Below, in pieces: positions 1-7,428 of a stretch of DNA of 39,601 nucleotides. Numbering within the stretch: the first letter of the stretch is position 1; the number at the start of each line of letters is the position of its first letter. The stretch is taken from NCBI GenBank assembly GCA_017441705.1, contig JAFRWU010000018.1:1-39601 (forward strand), given 5' to 3'. The notes under the pieces were generated by a model. The model was not told the origin of the DNA. It worked only from the letters and a program-made list of their open reading frames with translations, and searched no databases. The DNA is from Clostridia bacterium. GTDB lineage: Bacteria > Bacillota > Clostridia > Oscillospirales > QAMX01. The position numbers were made by a program, and so were the translations under genes.

Positions 1-348
1 ACCGAACCCGGCTGCGGCACGGCGGGCGTGCAGCATCAGGAATGCGAGAACTGCGACGCAGTACAGAATGAAAATACCCCGATCGATCCGACCGGCGAAC
101 ACGTCTGGAAATGGGTGACGGACACCGAGCCCGGCTGCGGCACGGCGGGCGTGCAGCATCAGGAATGCGAGAACTGCGACGCGGTACAGAATGAAAATAC
201 CCCGATCGATCCGACCGGCGAACACGTCTGGAAATGGGTGACCGATACCGAACCCGGCTGCGGTACTCCCGGCGTGCAGCATCAGAAATGCGAGAACTGC
301 GACGCGGTGCAAAATGAAAATACCCCGATCGAAGCGACCGGCGAGCAC
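1..348 (+). repeat. Three tandem 123-bp coding repeats
   Basis: The unit begins at 1, 124 and 247 and encodes 41 residues each time. Copies one and two differ by only a few bases, mostly synonymous; copy three ends after about 34 residues, where the sequence moves into the second repeat family. High DNA identity suggests recent duplication or gene-conversion. The array probably continues upstream of the window. Confidence 0.9.
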
Positions 349-1062
349 AGTTATATCTATACCGATAACGGCGACGGCACGCACAACGTGACCTGCGCGA
401 ACTGCGATTACGAAGCGTTGAACGTTGACTGCGATTATAACGAGACGTTCCACCCCGCGACCTGCGAGAAAGGCTCCTACACGACCTATTCCTGCAAATA
501 CTGCGATCACACGTATGACGGCCCCGTGGCGAACGACCAACTTTCGCACGATTATATCTATACGACGAACGGCGACGGCACGCACAACGTGACCTGCCGG
601 AACTGCGAGTACAGCGAGACGGGCGTCGACTGCGATTATAACGAGACCGCGCACGAGGCGACCTGCGTCAAGGGCGCGTATATCACCTACAAGTGCAAGG
701 ACTGCGGATATACCTACGACGGTCCCGAGGGCGAGGTAAACGAATCGAACCACGTCGGCGAGATCCAGACCGTCGGCGCGCACGAAGCGACCGCGACCGA
801 GGACGGCTACACCGGCGACAAGGTCTGCTCCGCCTGCGGACATACGGTCGAGACCGGCACGGTCATCCCCGCCACCGGCGAAGAACCGACCGAGCCCGAA
901 GAGCCCACGGAGCCGAGCGGCGAAACGGACGGTTACGTCTGCTCCTACTGCGGACAGGTCCATCCGAAAACCTTCGTCGGGTTCCTCATTTACATTTTCC
1001 ATATGCTGGCTTCCATCATCCAGAGCATTACGCCCATCGCGGCGCGCTTTGCGGGAGAATAA
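1..1062 (+). CDS. Secreted Cys-rich tandem-repeat protein, 3' part only
   Basis: The frame is open from the first base of the window, so the true start lies upstream and only the last 353 residues are seen. Three 41-residue repeats (with CENC doublets) come first, then two 67-residue repeats carrying NGDGTHNVTC and CxxC pairs, then a final CSACGH-type unit, a Glu/Pro/Thr-rich spacer and one more CSYCGQ pair. The protein ends in a hydrophobic stretch of about 25 residues followed by RFAGE. Such paired-Cys repeat proteins are common in large surface or secreted proteins of gut Clostridia; their function is not established. The Cys pairs could bind metal or form disulfides. The hydrophobic end may hold the protein at the membrane, but no LPxTG sortase signal is present. 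No enzymatic domain is visible in this part. Confidence 0.8.
   Translation, partial: TEPGCGTAGVQHQECENCDAVQNENTPIDPTGEHVWKWVTDTEPGCGTAGVQHQECENCDAVQNENTPIDPTGEHVWKWVTDTEPGCGTPGVQHQKCENCDAVQNENTPIEATGEHSYIYTDNGDGTHNVTCANCDYEALNVDCDYNETFHPATCEKGSYTTYSCKYCDHTYDGPVANDQLSHDYIYTTNGDGTHNVTCRNCEYSETGVDCDYNETAHEATCVKGAYITYKCKDCGYTYDGPEGEVNESNHVGEIQTVGAHEATATEDGYTGDKVCSACGHTVETGTVIPATGEEPTEPEEPTEPSGETDGYVCSYCGQVHPKTFVGFLIYIFHMLASIIQSITPIAARFAGE
352..753 (+). repeat. Two tandem 201-bp coding repeats
   Basis: Copies start at 352 and 553 and encode 67 residues each. Conserved blocks are the YIYT and NGDGTHNVTC segments, the VDCDYNET segment and a CKYCDHTYDGP-like segment. They are more diverged at DNA level than the 123-bp units upstream, so they look older. 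Confidence 0.85.
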
Positions 1063-1094
1063 GCCTGACGGAATAACAACCGAATAAACACGCG

Positions 1095-1120
1095 CGGCGC
1101 TCTGCTTCGGCGGAGCGCCG
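1095..1120 (+). terminator. Hairpin terminator after the repeat protein
   Basis: An 11-bp stem (one G-T pair) is closed by a TTCG tetraloop, 32 bases after the stop codon. A moderately T-rich stretch follows rather than a pure T run. Confidence 0.6.
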
Positions 1121-1244
1121 TACATACTGTTTTATCTGTCTTATTCCCGAGTCGCAGATAACATCAAATATTTTCCATATCTATTGTTTTTCTGCGGTCA
1201 TTTATGTTAGAGTATAACTATGATTTAAGAAAAGAGGATGTCTT

Positions 1245-3161
1245 ATGAAAAAAGCATTATCCGTCCTTTTATCCGTTCTGATGCTCGTCACGGTCTTTGC
1301 TCCGGCGATCGGCGCATCTGCCGAGGGCGAGGCGCTTCTGTCCGACGACGCGGTGATCCTGATCCCCGAAAACGCGACCGCGCAGGAATCCGCAGCGGCG
1401 GACCGTCTGCGCGATCTGATCGCAGAGATCAGCGGCGTGACGCACGAGGTCGCGACCGCAAATCCGGACGGAGCGTATGAGATCGCGGTCGGCGCGCTCG
1501 GCAAGACCGACGCCGATCTTTCGGCAAAGCCCGACGGCAGTTATATTATCAAATCCTACGACGGCGGCGTTGCGATCGAAGGCGCTGGTCTGCGCGGCAA
1601 CATCTACGGCGTCTATGACTTTATCCGGGAGTTCGGCGGCGGGAGATATTATATTTCTTCCGAAATGTCCAAAAGCCGCGACAGTATCCTTCTGCCGGAG
1701 AACGCGGATATCTCCTACGTTCCCGCGTTTGAATATACGGATACCGACTGGCGTTCACCCCGCGGCATAGAGTATTCCCTCGCCAACGGTCTGAACGGAA
1801 ACGTCTATCGCTCGATCCCCGCCCAGCTCGGCGGCACGGTCGGCTATATCGGATCCTTCGGGCACAGCCTGACCGCCGTTTACTGCAACGCGGACAGATA
1901 TTTCGGCGAGCATCCGGAGTATTTCGCCCTGCACGACGGTGAGCGCACTCCGAAGCAGCTTTGCCTGACCAACCCCGACGTGCTCGAGATCGTCACGAAC
2001 GAAGTCCTTTCCATACTGTCATGGGCGCATGATCCGAATGCGAGCGTGCAGATCGTCTCTCTGACGCAGGCGGACAACCGGGAATACTGTGAGTGCGACG
2101 CGTGCCGCGCGCTCGACGAGGCGAACGGCTCCCACGCAGGCACGATGATCACCTTCGTCAACGCGGTCGCCGACGCGGTCGCCGCTGCGGGTTATGAAAA
2201 TGTTGTGATCGACACCTTCGCCTATCTGTACTCGCGCACAACGCCGACGAACGTCGTTCCGCGCGACAACGTGATCGTGCGCCTGTGCTCGATCGAGTGC
2301 TGTTTCACCCATCCGCTGAACGATCCGAAGTGCAAGGAAAACGTCAGCTTTATGAAGGATCTCGAAGGCTGGAGCAAGATCTGCGACCGGCTGTATATCT
2401 GGGACTATACGACCAACTACGCTTATACCGTCGGGATCTTCCCCGATTTCGGCACATTGCAGAAGAATATGCAGATCTTCGCGGAGCACGGCGTCAAGGG
2501 CATCTATGAAGAGGGCAACTACTACATCGGCGCATGCGATACCGAATTCGGCGAGCTGCGCGCCTATCTGATCTCGCGTCTGCTGCGCGATCCCTATTGT
2601 GATTACGATAGGGAAATGAAAGACTTCCTGAATTACTACTACGGCGGTGCCGCCGAACCGATTTACGAATTTCTCGGCATCATCACAAAGAACGCCGCAA
2701 AGAAAGACAGCGGCATCTATGCGATGATGGAAGACGTCTTCTCGCTGAACGCGATCGAGGTTTCCAAATGCGACAAACTCTGGGAACAGGCGAAGGAAGC
2801 CGTCGCCGATGATGAGACGCTGCTTGCAAGAGTCGAGCGCAGCGAGATCTCCTGGCGTTACGTCAAAGCCTGCCACCGCTGGGGTGAATTCCGGGGCGTG
2901 ATTCGCGGCAAGGACGCGCGCATTCAGCTGCACGACGATCTGTTCGCGGCCGACGTCACAATGTTCAACGAGGTGACTCAGCTGACGGAAGACAGCTTTG
3001 ACGAGCTGTATATGTACGGTCCCGCCCGCTTCTGGTTCCGCACCGATTTCTCGCTTTTTGAAAAGATCGTGAGAAAGATTTTCTTCTTCTTCATCGGTCT
3101 GTCCGAGAAGCTGCACCCCTCGGCGCAGCCCGTGGCCGAAACGCCCGACGCGGAAGCGTGA
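1245..3161 (+). CDS. Secreted DUF4838 glycoside hydrolase-like protein
   Basis: 638 residues with a classical signal peptide (MKKALSVLLS, hydrophobic core, cleavage near GASA-EG at 26). Residues about 30-140 resemble the small alpha/beta domain found in front of GH67 and GH20 catalytic domains. From about 160 to 480 the sequence fits DUF4838, with the hallmark paired cysteines YCECDACRALDE near residue 282 followed by an FVN segment. DUF4838 proteins are thought to be TIM-barrel carbohydrate enzymes; the substrate is unknown. The end of the protein holds a basic, strongly hydrophobic stretch (KIVRKIFFFFIGLSEK) and a short acidic tail, recalling the hydrophobic tail of the neighbouring repeat protein. 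An AAGAGGATG-type ribosome binding site sits just before the start. It stands alone between two hairpins. Confidence 0.75.
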   Translation: MKKALSVLLSVLMLVTVFAPAIGASAEGEALLSDDAVILIPENATAQESAAADRLRDLIAEISGVTHEVATANPDGAYEIAVGALGKTDADLSAKPDGSYIIKSYDGGVAIEGAGLRGNIYGVYDFIREFGGGRYYISSEMSKSRDSILLPENADISYVPAFEYTDTDWRSPRGIEYSLANGLNGNVYRSIPAQLGGTVGYIGSFGHSLTAVYCNADRYFGEHPEYFALHDGERTPKQLCLTNPDVLEIVTNEVLSILSWAHDPNASVQIVSLTQADNREYCECDACRALDEANGSHAGTMITFVNAVADAVAAAGYENVVIDTFAYLYSRTTPTNVVPRDNVIVRLCSIECCFTHPLNDPKCKENVSFMKDLEGWSKICDRLYIWDYTTNYAYTVGIFPDFGTLQKNMQIFAEHGVKGIYEEGNYYIGACDTEFGELRAYLISRLLRDPYCDYDREMKDFLNYYYGGAAEPIYEFLGIITKNAAKKDSGIYAMMEDVFSLNAIEVSKCDKLWEQAKEAVADDETLLARVERSEISWRYVKACHRWGEFRGVIRGKDARIQLHDDLFAADVTMFNEVTQLTEDSFDELYMYGPARFWFRTDFSLFEKIVRKIFFFFIGLSEKLHPSAQPVAETPDAEA

Positions 3162-3200
3162 TCCCGCAGGTCGTATTGGAAAACAGAAGATATGAAACGC

Positions 3201-3230
3201 ACAGCGCCCTGACACTTGTCATGGCGCTGT
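3201..3230 (+). terminator. Hairpin terminator after the DUF4838 gene
   Basis: ACAGCGCC (3201-3208) pairs with GGCGCTGT (3223-3230). An inner TGACA/TGTCA stem forms across one mismatch. A weak T stretch lies beyond it. Confidence 0.6.
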
Positions 3231-3300
3231 TTCCGTAAAAGGGTTTTTATCAATACTTTTGACTCCGTGCATCGGGGCACGGGCAGGATCTCGGGTTGTG

Positions 3301-3723
3301 TCAGCAATAGATCAGCTCATTGTTGACCGCTTCGGTTACACGTTCGCGGATGTTGTTCATCCGCTGCACCCAGAGCATCTGATCCTCGGCTTTCAGCGCC
3401 TCCGTCACACCCTCCTGCGCCGCTGTTTCTTTTACCAGGCGAAGGAACATTTCCTCCGCCTGCCGGTCGATCTCATAGAGATAATCATTTACTTGACCGA
3501 AGAGAAATAATTCCCGATAGAGCAGCTTTTTGTGCTCCCGCAGATACCGCAGGTGCTTTTTTCCCCAGATACCGATTGGCTTTTCCTCCTCCGGCTCGTC
3601 GTCTTCGGGCGGTTCGCTCGGCGTTATTACGCCGTCGATCATCCTCCGCCCGGTGGGGTAATAATAATCACCGATCAGTTCGTATTCAAATCCGTTCCGC
3701 TCGTCGATCATGATCTTTTCCAT
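3301..3723 (-). CDS. tnpV: TnpV family transposon-encoded protein
   Basis: 140 residues. The middle and end match the TnpV family of Clostridia mobile elements: an IGIWGKKHLRYLREHKK block, a long helix with FLRLVKE, and the C-terminal WVQRMNNIRERVTE block ending ELIYC. TnpV is carried on integrative elements of Bacillota; its biochemical role is not known. The first 45 residues carry a YYYPTGR segment and an acidic, proline-rich linker. Its start codon follows directly on the stop of the small upstream gene (TAAATG), so the two are almost certainly co-translated. No transposase or integrase survives beside it, which suggests a leftover of a larger element. Confidence 0.85.
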   Translation of the reverse strand: MEKIMIDERNGFEYELIGDYYYPTGRRMIDGVITPSEPPEDDEPEEEKPIGIWGKKHLRYLREHKKLLYRELFLFGQVNDYLYEIDRQAEEMFLRLVKETAAQEGVTEALKAEDQMLWVQRMNNIRERVTEAVNNELIYC

Positions 3724-3885
3724 TTACCTGCCCTCCGCCTTGTTGATGATTTTGAGAATCAGTTCGTCCACGTCCTCCGTCGGCTTTCCGTCTTCCAGCA
3801 GCATATTCCGCCATTCAAAAATCCCGTTGATCAGCAGATTGCACTCAAACTCCGTAAACCGCATCTTAAAGATTTTCTTTCGCAT
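3724..3885 (-). CDS. Small conserved protein partnered with TnpV (53 aa)
   Basis: It begins MRKKIFKMRFTEFE and ends INKAEGR, with no signal peptide or membrane segment. It reads as two or three helices: an FTEFECNLLINGIFEWRN helix, a short DGK turn, and a VDELILKIINK helix. An excellent ribosome binding site (AAGGAGGT, 8 bases before ATG) precedes it. Similar short proteins with an (F)TEFE start and a VD(D/E)LI(L/I)K end often sit just upstream of tnpV in Clostridia elements, from general knowledge. Function is unknown. Confidence 0.75.
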   Translation of the reverse strand: MRKKIFKMRFTEFECNLLINGIFEWRNMLLEDGKPTEDVDELILKIINKAEGR

Positions 3886-3902
3886 AAAAATGACCTCCTT
3901 CT

Positions 3903-3927
3903 ATTTGGTGATTTTATCATACCAAAT
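3903..3927 (-). promoter_or_regulatory. Inverted repeat around a -10-like box, tnpV operon
   Basis: ATTTGGT (3903-3909) and ACCAAAT (3921-3927) are perfect inverted half-sites with an 11-base spacer. On the minus strand the spacer starts with TATGAT, a good -10 hexamer, and the first half-site lies close to the ribosome binding site. No convincing -35 box is seen. It looks like an operator placed over the promoter of the small gene and tnpV. Confidence 0.45.
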
Positions 3928-4109
3928 AAGGGAAGGTCGGTCGAATGTGTGATATCAATTTTTTGTCTTGTTTATTTGCAAATGACGCGTTATAATAGGA
4001 ATGTCAATATGAATATGTACCGACGAAGCCTTTAACAATCGAGTGCTTTAATCAAGTCCGTTATGAACACTCGTACCATGTTGTGCAACCAAAAAAGATA
4101 TTGCACCGG

Positions 4110-4142
4110 AAAACCCCGATACCCGAGCGGTTTCGGGGTTTT
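4110..4142. terminator. Bidirectional terminator between tnpV unit and HTH-GH51 gene
   Basis: AAAACCCCGA (4110-4119) pairs with TCGGGGTTTT (4133-4142), and an ACC/GGT inner stem closes a CGAGC loop. T runs follow on both strands. It lies in the otherwise gene-free stretch 3928-4248 and would end the minus-strand HTH-GH51 transcript. Confidence 0.75.
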
Positions 4143-4189
4143 TTCGTGCCCCAATTGCGGGGTGCAAACAAAAAGATATTTTTCTTTGA

Positions 4190-4242
4190 TGAGAGGACTT
4201 GAACTACCGAGTCGCCTCGTCCACATGCCACACTGCTGATAC
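4190..4242 (-). other. tRNA-Leu-like 3' fragment, possible integration scar
   Basis: Read on the minus strand, GTTCAAGTCCTCTCATC matches the T-loop and 3' acceptor region typical of bacterial tRNA-Leu, and a GGCATGTGG segment upstream recalls the 5' end of that tRNA. The 5' half of the T stem does not pair, the middle of the molecule is missing and no CCA follows, so this is not a working tRNA. tRNA 3' ends are usual targets of integrative elements, so it may be an attachment-site remnant. The assignment is tentative. Confidence 0.3.
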
Positions 4243-4248
4243 GATATT

Positions 4249-6384
4249 CTACATTCTCATTTGGATCTGTGCAATGCTGTGAGGCGGCAGGACAATTTCG
4301 ACGGTTCCGTCACCGATCTCTATGGGCAGTTCCATCTTTTCAAACACGGAAGTCGGTACGACATCCTCCGAACAGTACAGAACCGAGGACAGTATCTCAC
4401 CACCGTCGCGCAGGGTGAACCTCTTGTCCTTCGCGTAAGAGCGGTTCAACAACGTACAGGTGACGACAGAATCCTTTCTTGTTGCCGTAACGTCCTGATC
4501 GAGTGCGCAGACGATCCCTCCGGCGTGTTCCTTCATCAGCGAAAAAACGACACCCGCCGGAGCGAGTTCCGCCCGGTCTGGATAGACCATAATGGCGCCT
4601 TCGTTGACCGACTCAAAATGGCAGGCCATCGTCACCCCGGACTTGTCCGCATGGCGGAACAGCATATTCAGAAACGCTGCGGCAAAGATACCCTCGCTGA
4701 CGCTTCCCACTCGGAACCAGGCATTCCACGCGTTCCACTCGTCGTAAGAGATCCTGATACCTGTGCCCTCGAGCATCTTCGCCAGATCCCACATCAGCGA
4801 ACAGCTTCCACCATCCGCTTCCCGGATAAACGCCGTGTATTCCTGCTCACGTTTGTCAGAATCGAGATAGGCGGGAAATGCGGTGTAATGATGCAGGGAA
4901 ACGGTATTCGAAACATCCGTAATCTTTTTTGCGCAGTTGTCCACCCAATCCCGGTTCGGATAAGGTCCGGAGGAACAAAGTGTCAGTCCGGGAGAAACGG
5001 CGAGCATCTTCTCAGCATGCTCGTGCGCTGCTTTCGCATAGCCATCCGGCGTGTTCGCTCCTTCCATATGTCCGTACCCAGCTTCATTCCCCAGTGACCA
5101 GAACTGAACTCCGTATGGTTCAGGGTACCCGTGTTCAGCACGGAGCTTTCCGTATTTTGTCGTACTGTCTCCGTTGCAGTATTCCACCCACTCCGCGCTT
5201 TCCTCCGGTGTATTCCATGCAATATTAATCGTAATGAATGGTTCCGCTCCAATCTCTCGACAAAGCGCTATAAACTCGTCGGTGCCAATCTCATGAAAGT
5301 CAAACCCCATGGAATCTGACTGTATTCCGAGTCCCAGATGAGAATCGAATGGTGAACGCATATTTCGGGGAAGTAGTCCGTCCTTCCAGTTGTAATCGCC
5401 GGCAAAATTACCACCCGGCCATCGCAGGAGCCGGATTCCGATTTCCTTCATTCTTTCGATCACGTCTCTCCGCAATCCGTGAAAATGATCCGACGGAAGA
5501 AGTGATACCGCGCCGATCATGACGGTGCCTTCCGTGTCGAACGTGATTTCGAGCCTCGCCTCCGAATCCTCTTTTTCGGACATAAGTGACACGGTGATCT
5601 CTTCATAGTCCCCGACAGGTGCGGTAATTGCCGCGCTGTCGCAGACTGTCCGATCCGCGGCAAGCAAGGATATCGTCAGCTTTGTCTCGACCGACGCCAT
5701 GACTGCAACGGTGCATTCATACGGAATCCCTCCCCGGACATACAGATTCTTTTGCCCAATACCTCCTTTTTCCCTCGAAAAGTTTGTGATGTACTGCGCG
5801 TTCCTTTCGAAACTGCGGTGCTTCTTGTATCCCTCGGCGTGCTGGGTATAAGGCTTTCCGACAGAAAGATGTCCCACATCTGTTCCAAAGGAAAAAAGAG
5901 TTTTCCTCCCGATGGGGTACCACTCCTGAGCGCAACCGTACCGTCCGGAAACGCCGGCGAATTTGCGGTTCCTCAGGGCCTCCGCTGATAATCCTCCGTA
6001 GATGCAGGCGCGGGTGTGTTCAAGATTATCACCGAACAGAAGCGGGGAGATCAGCTGCGAGGAAGATGAATCGATAAATATGTCCAGATCCCGTTCCGGC
6101 GGGCTTTCGATTTTCTCCCCAGCTACCTCGCAGGACTGTTCATCCGGTTGCAGAAAACACCGGGTAGTCGCAGTTGATATTTCCCCGTTGAGAATATCTG
6201 TGATACTGCACCCGAACAGAACCGCCATTTCCTTCAGGACTCCGATATCCGGGCATCCGAGACCTCGCTCCCATTTCGAAACAGCCTGACTGGTCACCGA
6301 CAGTTTTTCGCCGAGCATACGCTGCGACAGATTCATTCTTTTCCGAGCATTTTGGATAAATGCTCCTGTTTTCTGAAGATTCAT
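4249..6384 (-). CDS. XRE-type HTH fused to GH51 alpha-L-arabinofuranosidase-like enzyme
   Basis: 711 residues in one uninterrupted frame. Residues 1-68 are a standard XRE/Cro helix-turn-helix (MNLSQRMLGEKLSVTSQAVS, then KWERGLGCPD). After a linker of about 30 residues, residues 100-711 follow the GH51 plan. The N-terminal sandwich has ISPLLFGDNLEH and GGLSAEALRNRKF, the RWPGGNFAGDYNW segment is at 321-333, the acid/base is E434 in WSLGNEAG, the nucleophile is E549 in SYDEWNAW, and a C-terminal beta domain follows. GH51 enzymes release arabinofuranosyl residues from arabinan or arabinoxylan fragments and are usually intracellular; there is no signal peptide here. An AAAGGAG ribosome binding site is 7 bases before the ATG, so the HTH is part of the translated product. 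Both catalytic glutamates are kept, so it may be a sugar-sensing regulator, an enzyme, or both. It lies among mobile-element debris. Confidence 0.85.
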   Translation of the reverse strand: MNLQKTGAFIQNARKRMNLSQRMLGEKLSVTSQAVSKWERGLGCPDIGVLKEMAVLFGCSITDILNGEISTATTRCFLQPDEQSCEVAGEKIESPPERDLDIFIDSSSSQLISPLLFGDNLEHTRACIYGGLSAEALRNRKFAGVSGRYGCAQEWYPIGRKTLFSFGTDVGHLSVGKPYTQHAEGYKKHRSFERNAQYITNFSREKGGIGQKNLYVRGGIPYECTVAVMASVETKLTISLLAADRTVCDSAAITAPVGDYEEITVSLMSEKEDSEARLEITFDTEGTVMIGAVSLLPSDHFHGLRRDVIERMKEIGIRLLRWPGGNFAGDYNWKDGLLPRNMRSPFDSHLGLGIQSDSMGFDFHEIGTDEFIALCREIGAEPFITINIAWNTPEESAEWVEYCNGDSTTKYGKLRAEHGYPEPYGVQFWSLGNEAGYGHMEGANTPDGYAKAAHEHAEKMLAVSPGLTLCSSGPYPNRDWVDNCAKKITDVSNTVSLHHYTAFPAYLDSDKREQEYTAFIREADGGSCSLMWDLAKMLEGTGIRISYDEWNAWNAWFRVGSVSEGIFAAAFLNMLFRHADKSGVTMACHFESVNEGAIMVYPDRAELAPAGVVFSLMKEHAGGIVCALDQDVTATRKDSVVTCTLLNRSYAKDKRFTLRDGGEILSSVLYCSEDVVPTSVFEKMELPIEIGDGTVEIVLPPHSIAQIQMRM

Positions 6385-6400
6385 CGGGCTTCTCCTTTAT

Positions 6401-6598
6401 TCAGCTGAACTCTGGCATAATCTTTATAAATTGTAGCATACTCTTCCGGATCGTACAATCAACTCTCCGTTTATACTGCCGTCCCCTCCACTGCATGTCA
6501 TGGTCTGCCTGAGCATAAACAGGATTGCGTATTATCTGCTCCAGAGTGGGATGTATCAGTTTCTTGCCGCTAAAGACTTTCTTACAGTTTCTTTTCAA
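6401..6598 (-). pseudogene. Fragment of a large serine recombinase
   Basis: Within this short open frame, the product of 6500-6559 reads LIHPTLEQIIRNPVYAQAD. This resembles the 'recombinase' domain segment of large serine recombinases, where an (L/I)xNPxYxxAD stretch is usual. Nothing else of a recombinase (catalytic serine domain, zinc ribbon) is found on either side, so it would be a remnant. The match is short and made by eye. Confidence 0.35.
6430..6458 (-). promoter_or_regulatory. Possible promoter of the HTH-GH51 gene
   Basis: On the minus strand TTGTAC (6458-6453) and TACAAT (6435-6430) are separated by 17 bases, 46 bases before the start codon. The -10 is good and the -35 is poor. 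Confidence 0.35.
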
Positions 6599-6655
6599 TC
6601 ATCGACGTGTTAGGGTTCGGTTAAAAATATTAGGATCATTTTCCTGAAAAAAGTA

Positions 6656-6705
6656 TTGACACAGTGTCAGCAATGATGTATAATACAGTCACTGACACTG
6701 TGTCA
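6656..6705 (+). promoter_or_regulatory. Consensus promoter flanked by two TetR-type operators
   Basis: TTGACA (6656-6661) and TATAAT (6679-6684) are separated by exactly 17 bases, a perfect sigma-A promoter. Two 13-bp perfect palindromes, TGACACAGTGTCA (6657-6669) and TGACACTGTGTCA (6693-6705), differ only at the centre base. One overlaps the -35 box and the other covers the expected transcription start, and their centres are 36 bp apart. This is the arrangement expected for tight self-repression by the TetR protein encoded directly downstream. Confidence 0.85.
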
Positions 6706-6735
6706 ATGTTAATTGCTGATTGGGAAGGTGACACT

Positions 6736-7359
6736 ATGATCAAAGGAACGCCGGAGTTGATTGCCGGACGGCGGGAGGAAATCATCAACGCCTGTGAGAA
6801 GCTCTATCAGGCAAAGAGCTTCAAAGAGATCACGCTCAAGGAAATCGGCAATGAGGTACCCTTCTCCCGCCCGACGATCTATAACTATTTCCAGACGAAA
6901 GAAGAGATCTTCCTGGCTCTTTTTCAGCGGGAATACGACCGCTGGAACGAAGACCTGACCGCCATACTGAACGGAAATGAGCCGATGACGAAAGCGGAGT
7001 TGGCGGAAAAAATTGCCGTGTCGCTCGCGGGACGGAAACAGCTCTTAAAGCTTCTTTCCATGAACAATTACGATATGGAGGCAAACAGCCGTCAGGAGCT
7101 GCTGACCGCCTTCAAGCAGTCTTACGGACGTTCCATGCATCTTGTGTGCATGCTTCTCACAAAGTTTTGTCCGGACATGAGCGTTGCAGAGATTCAGAAC
7201 TTCATTTATACCTTCTATCCTTTCATGTTTGGAATATACCCTTATACAGCAGTCACGGAAAAACAGAAGACCGCCATGAAGGAAGCAGGGATCAATTACG
7301 TGTACCAAACCGTTTATGAGCTTACTTACGGCTGCTTGATCCGGCTGCTGGGCGAGTAA
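6736..7359 (+). CDS. TetR/AcrR family transcriptional regulator
   Basis: 207 residues. Residues 10-60 form the TetR DNA-binding domain: a first helix RREEIINACEKLYQ, then TLKEIGNEVPFSRPTIYNYF and the conserved TKEEIFLALF. The rest is a helical ligand domain without recognised specificity. ATG 6736 was chosen because a GGGAAGG ribosome binding site precedes it and because the longer open frame back to 6664 runs through the promoter and operators. As a head gene with two operators in front, it most likely represses itself and the flavodoxin/reductase genes downstream, which follow in the same direction. The inducer may be a quinone or other electrophile, given those targets; that is inference. 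Confidence 0.9.
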   Translation: MIKGTPELIAGRREEIINACEKLYQAKSFKEITLKEIGNEVPFSRPTIYNYFQTKEEIFLALFQREYDRWNEDLTAILNGNEPMTKAELAEKIAVSLAGRKQLLKLLSMNNYDMEANSRQELLTAFKQSYGRSMHLVCMLLTKFCPDMSVAEIQNFIYTFYPFMFGIYPYTAVTEKQKTAMKEAGINYVYQTVYELTYGCLIRLLGE

Positions 7360-7428
7360 AAGACGGGTGACAAATATCAAACATTTACAATCAATAAAGG
7401 AGCGTATATCTGAAAAGGAGAAGATCAA

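Noticed and set aside
1..753. CRISPR-like array
   Set aside because: The repeats are 123 and 201 bp, in frame and protein-coding, with no unique spacers.
4032..4226. Minus-strand 64-codon open frame
   Set aside because: It runs through a bidirectional terminator and the tRNA-like fragment, has no ribosome binding site and no protein-like composition.
4190..4242. Functional tRNA gene
   Set aside because: The T stem does not pair and the anticodon region is missing.
6664..6735. Longer TetR start at GTG 6664
   Set aside because: This stretch contains the -10 box and second operator, so it cannot be translated from that promoter; ATG 6736 has a ribosome binding site.
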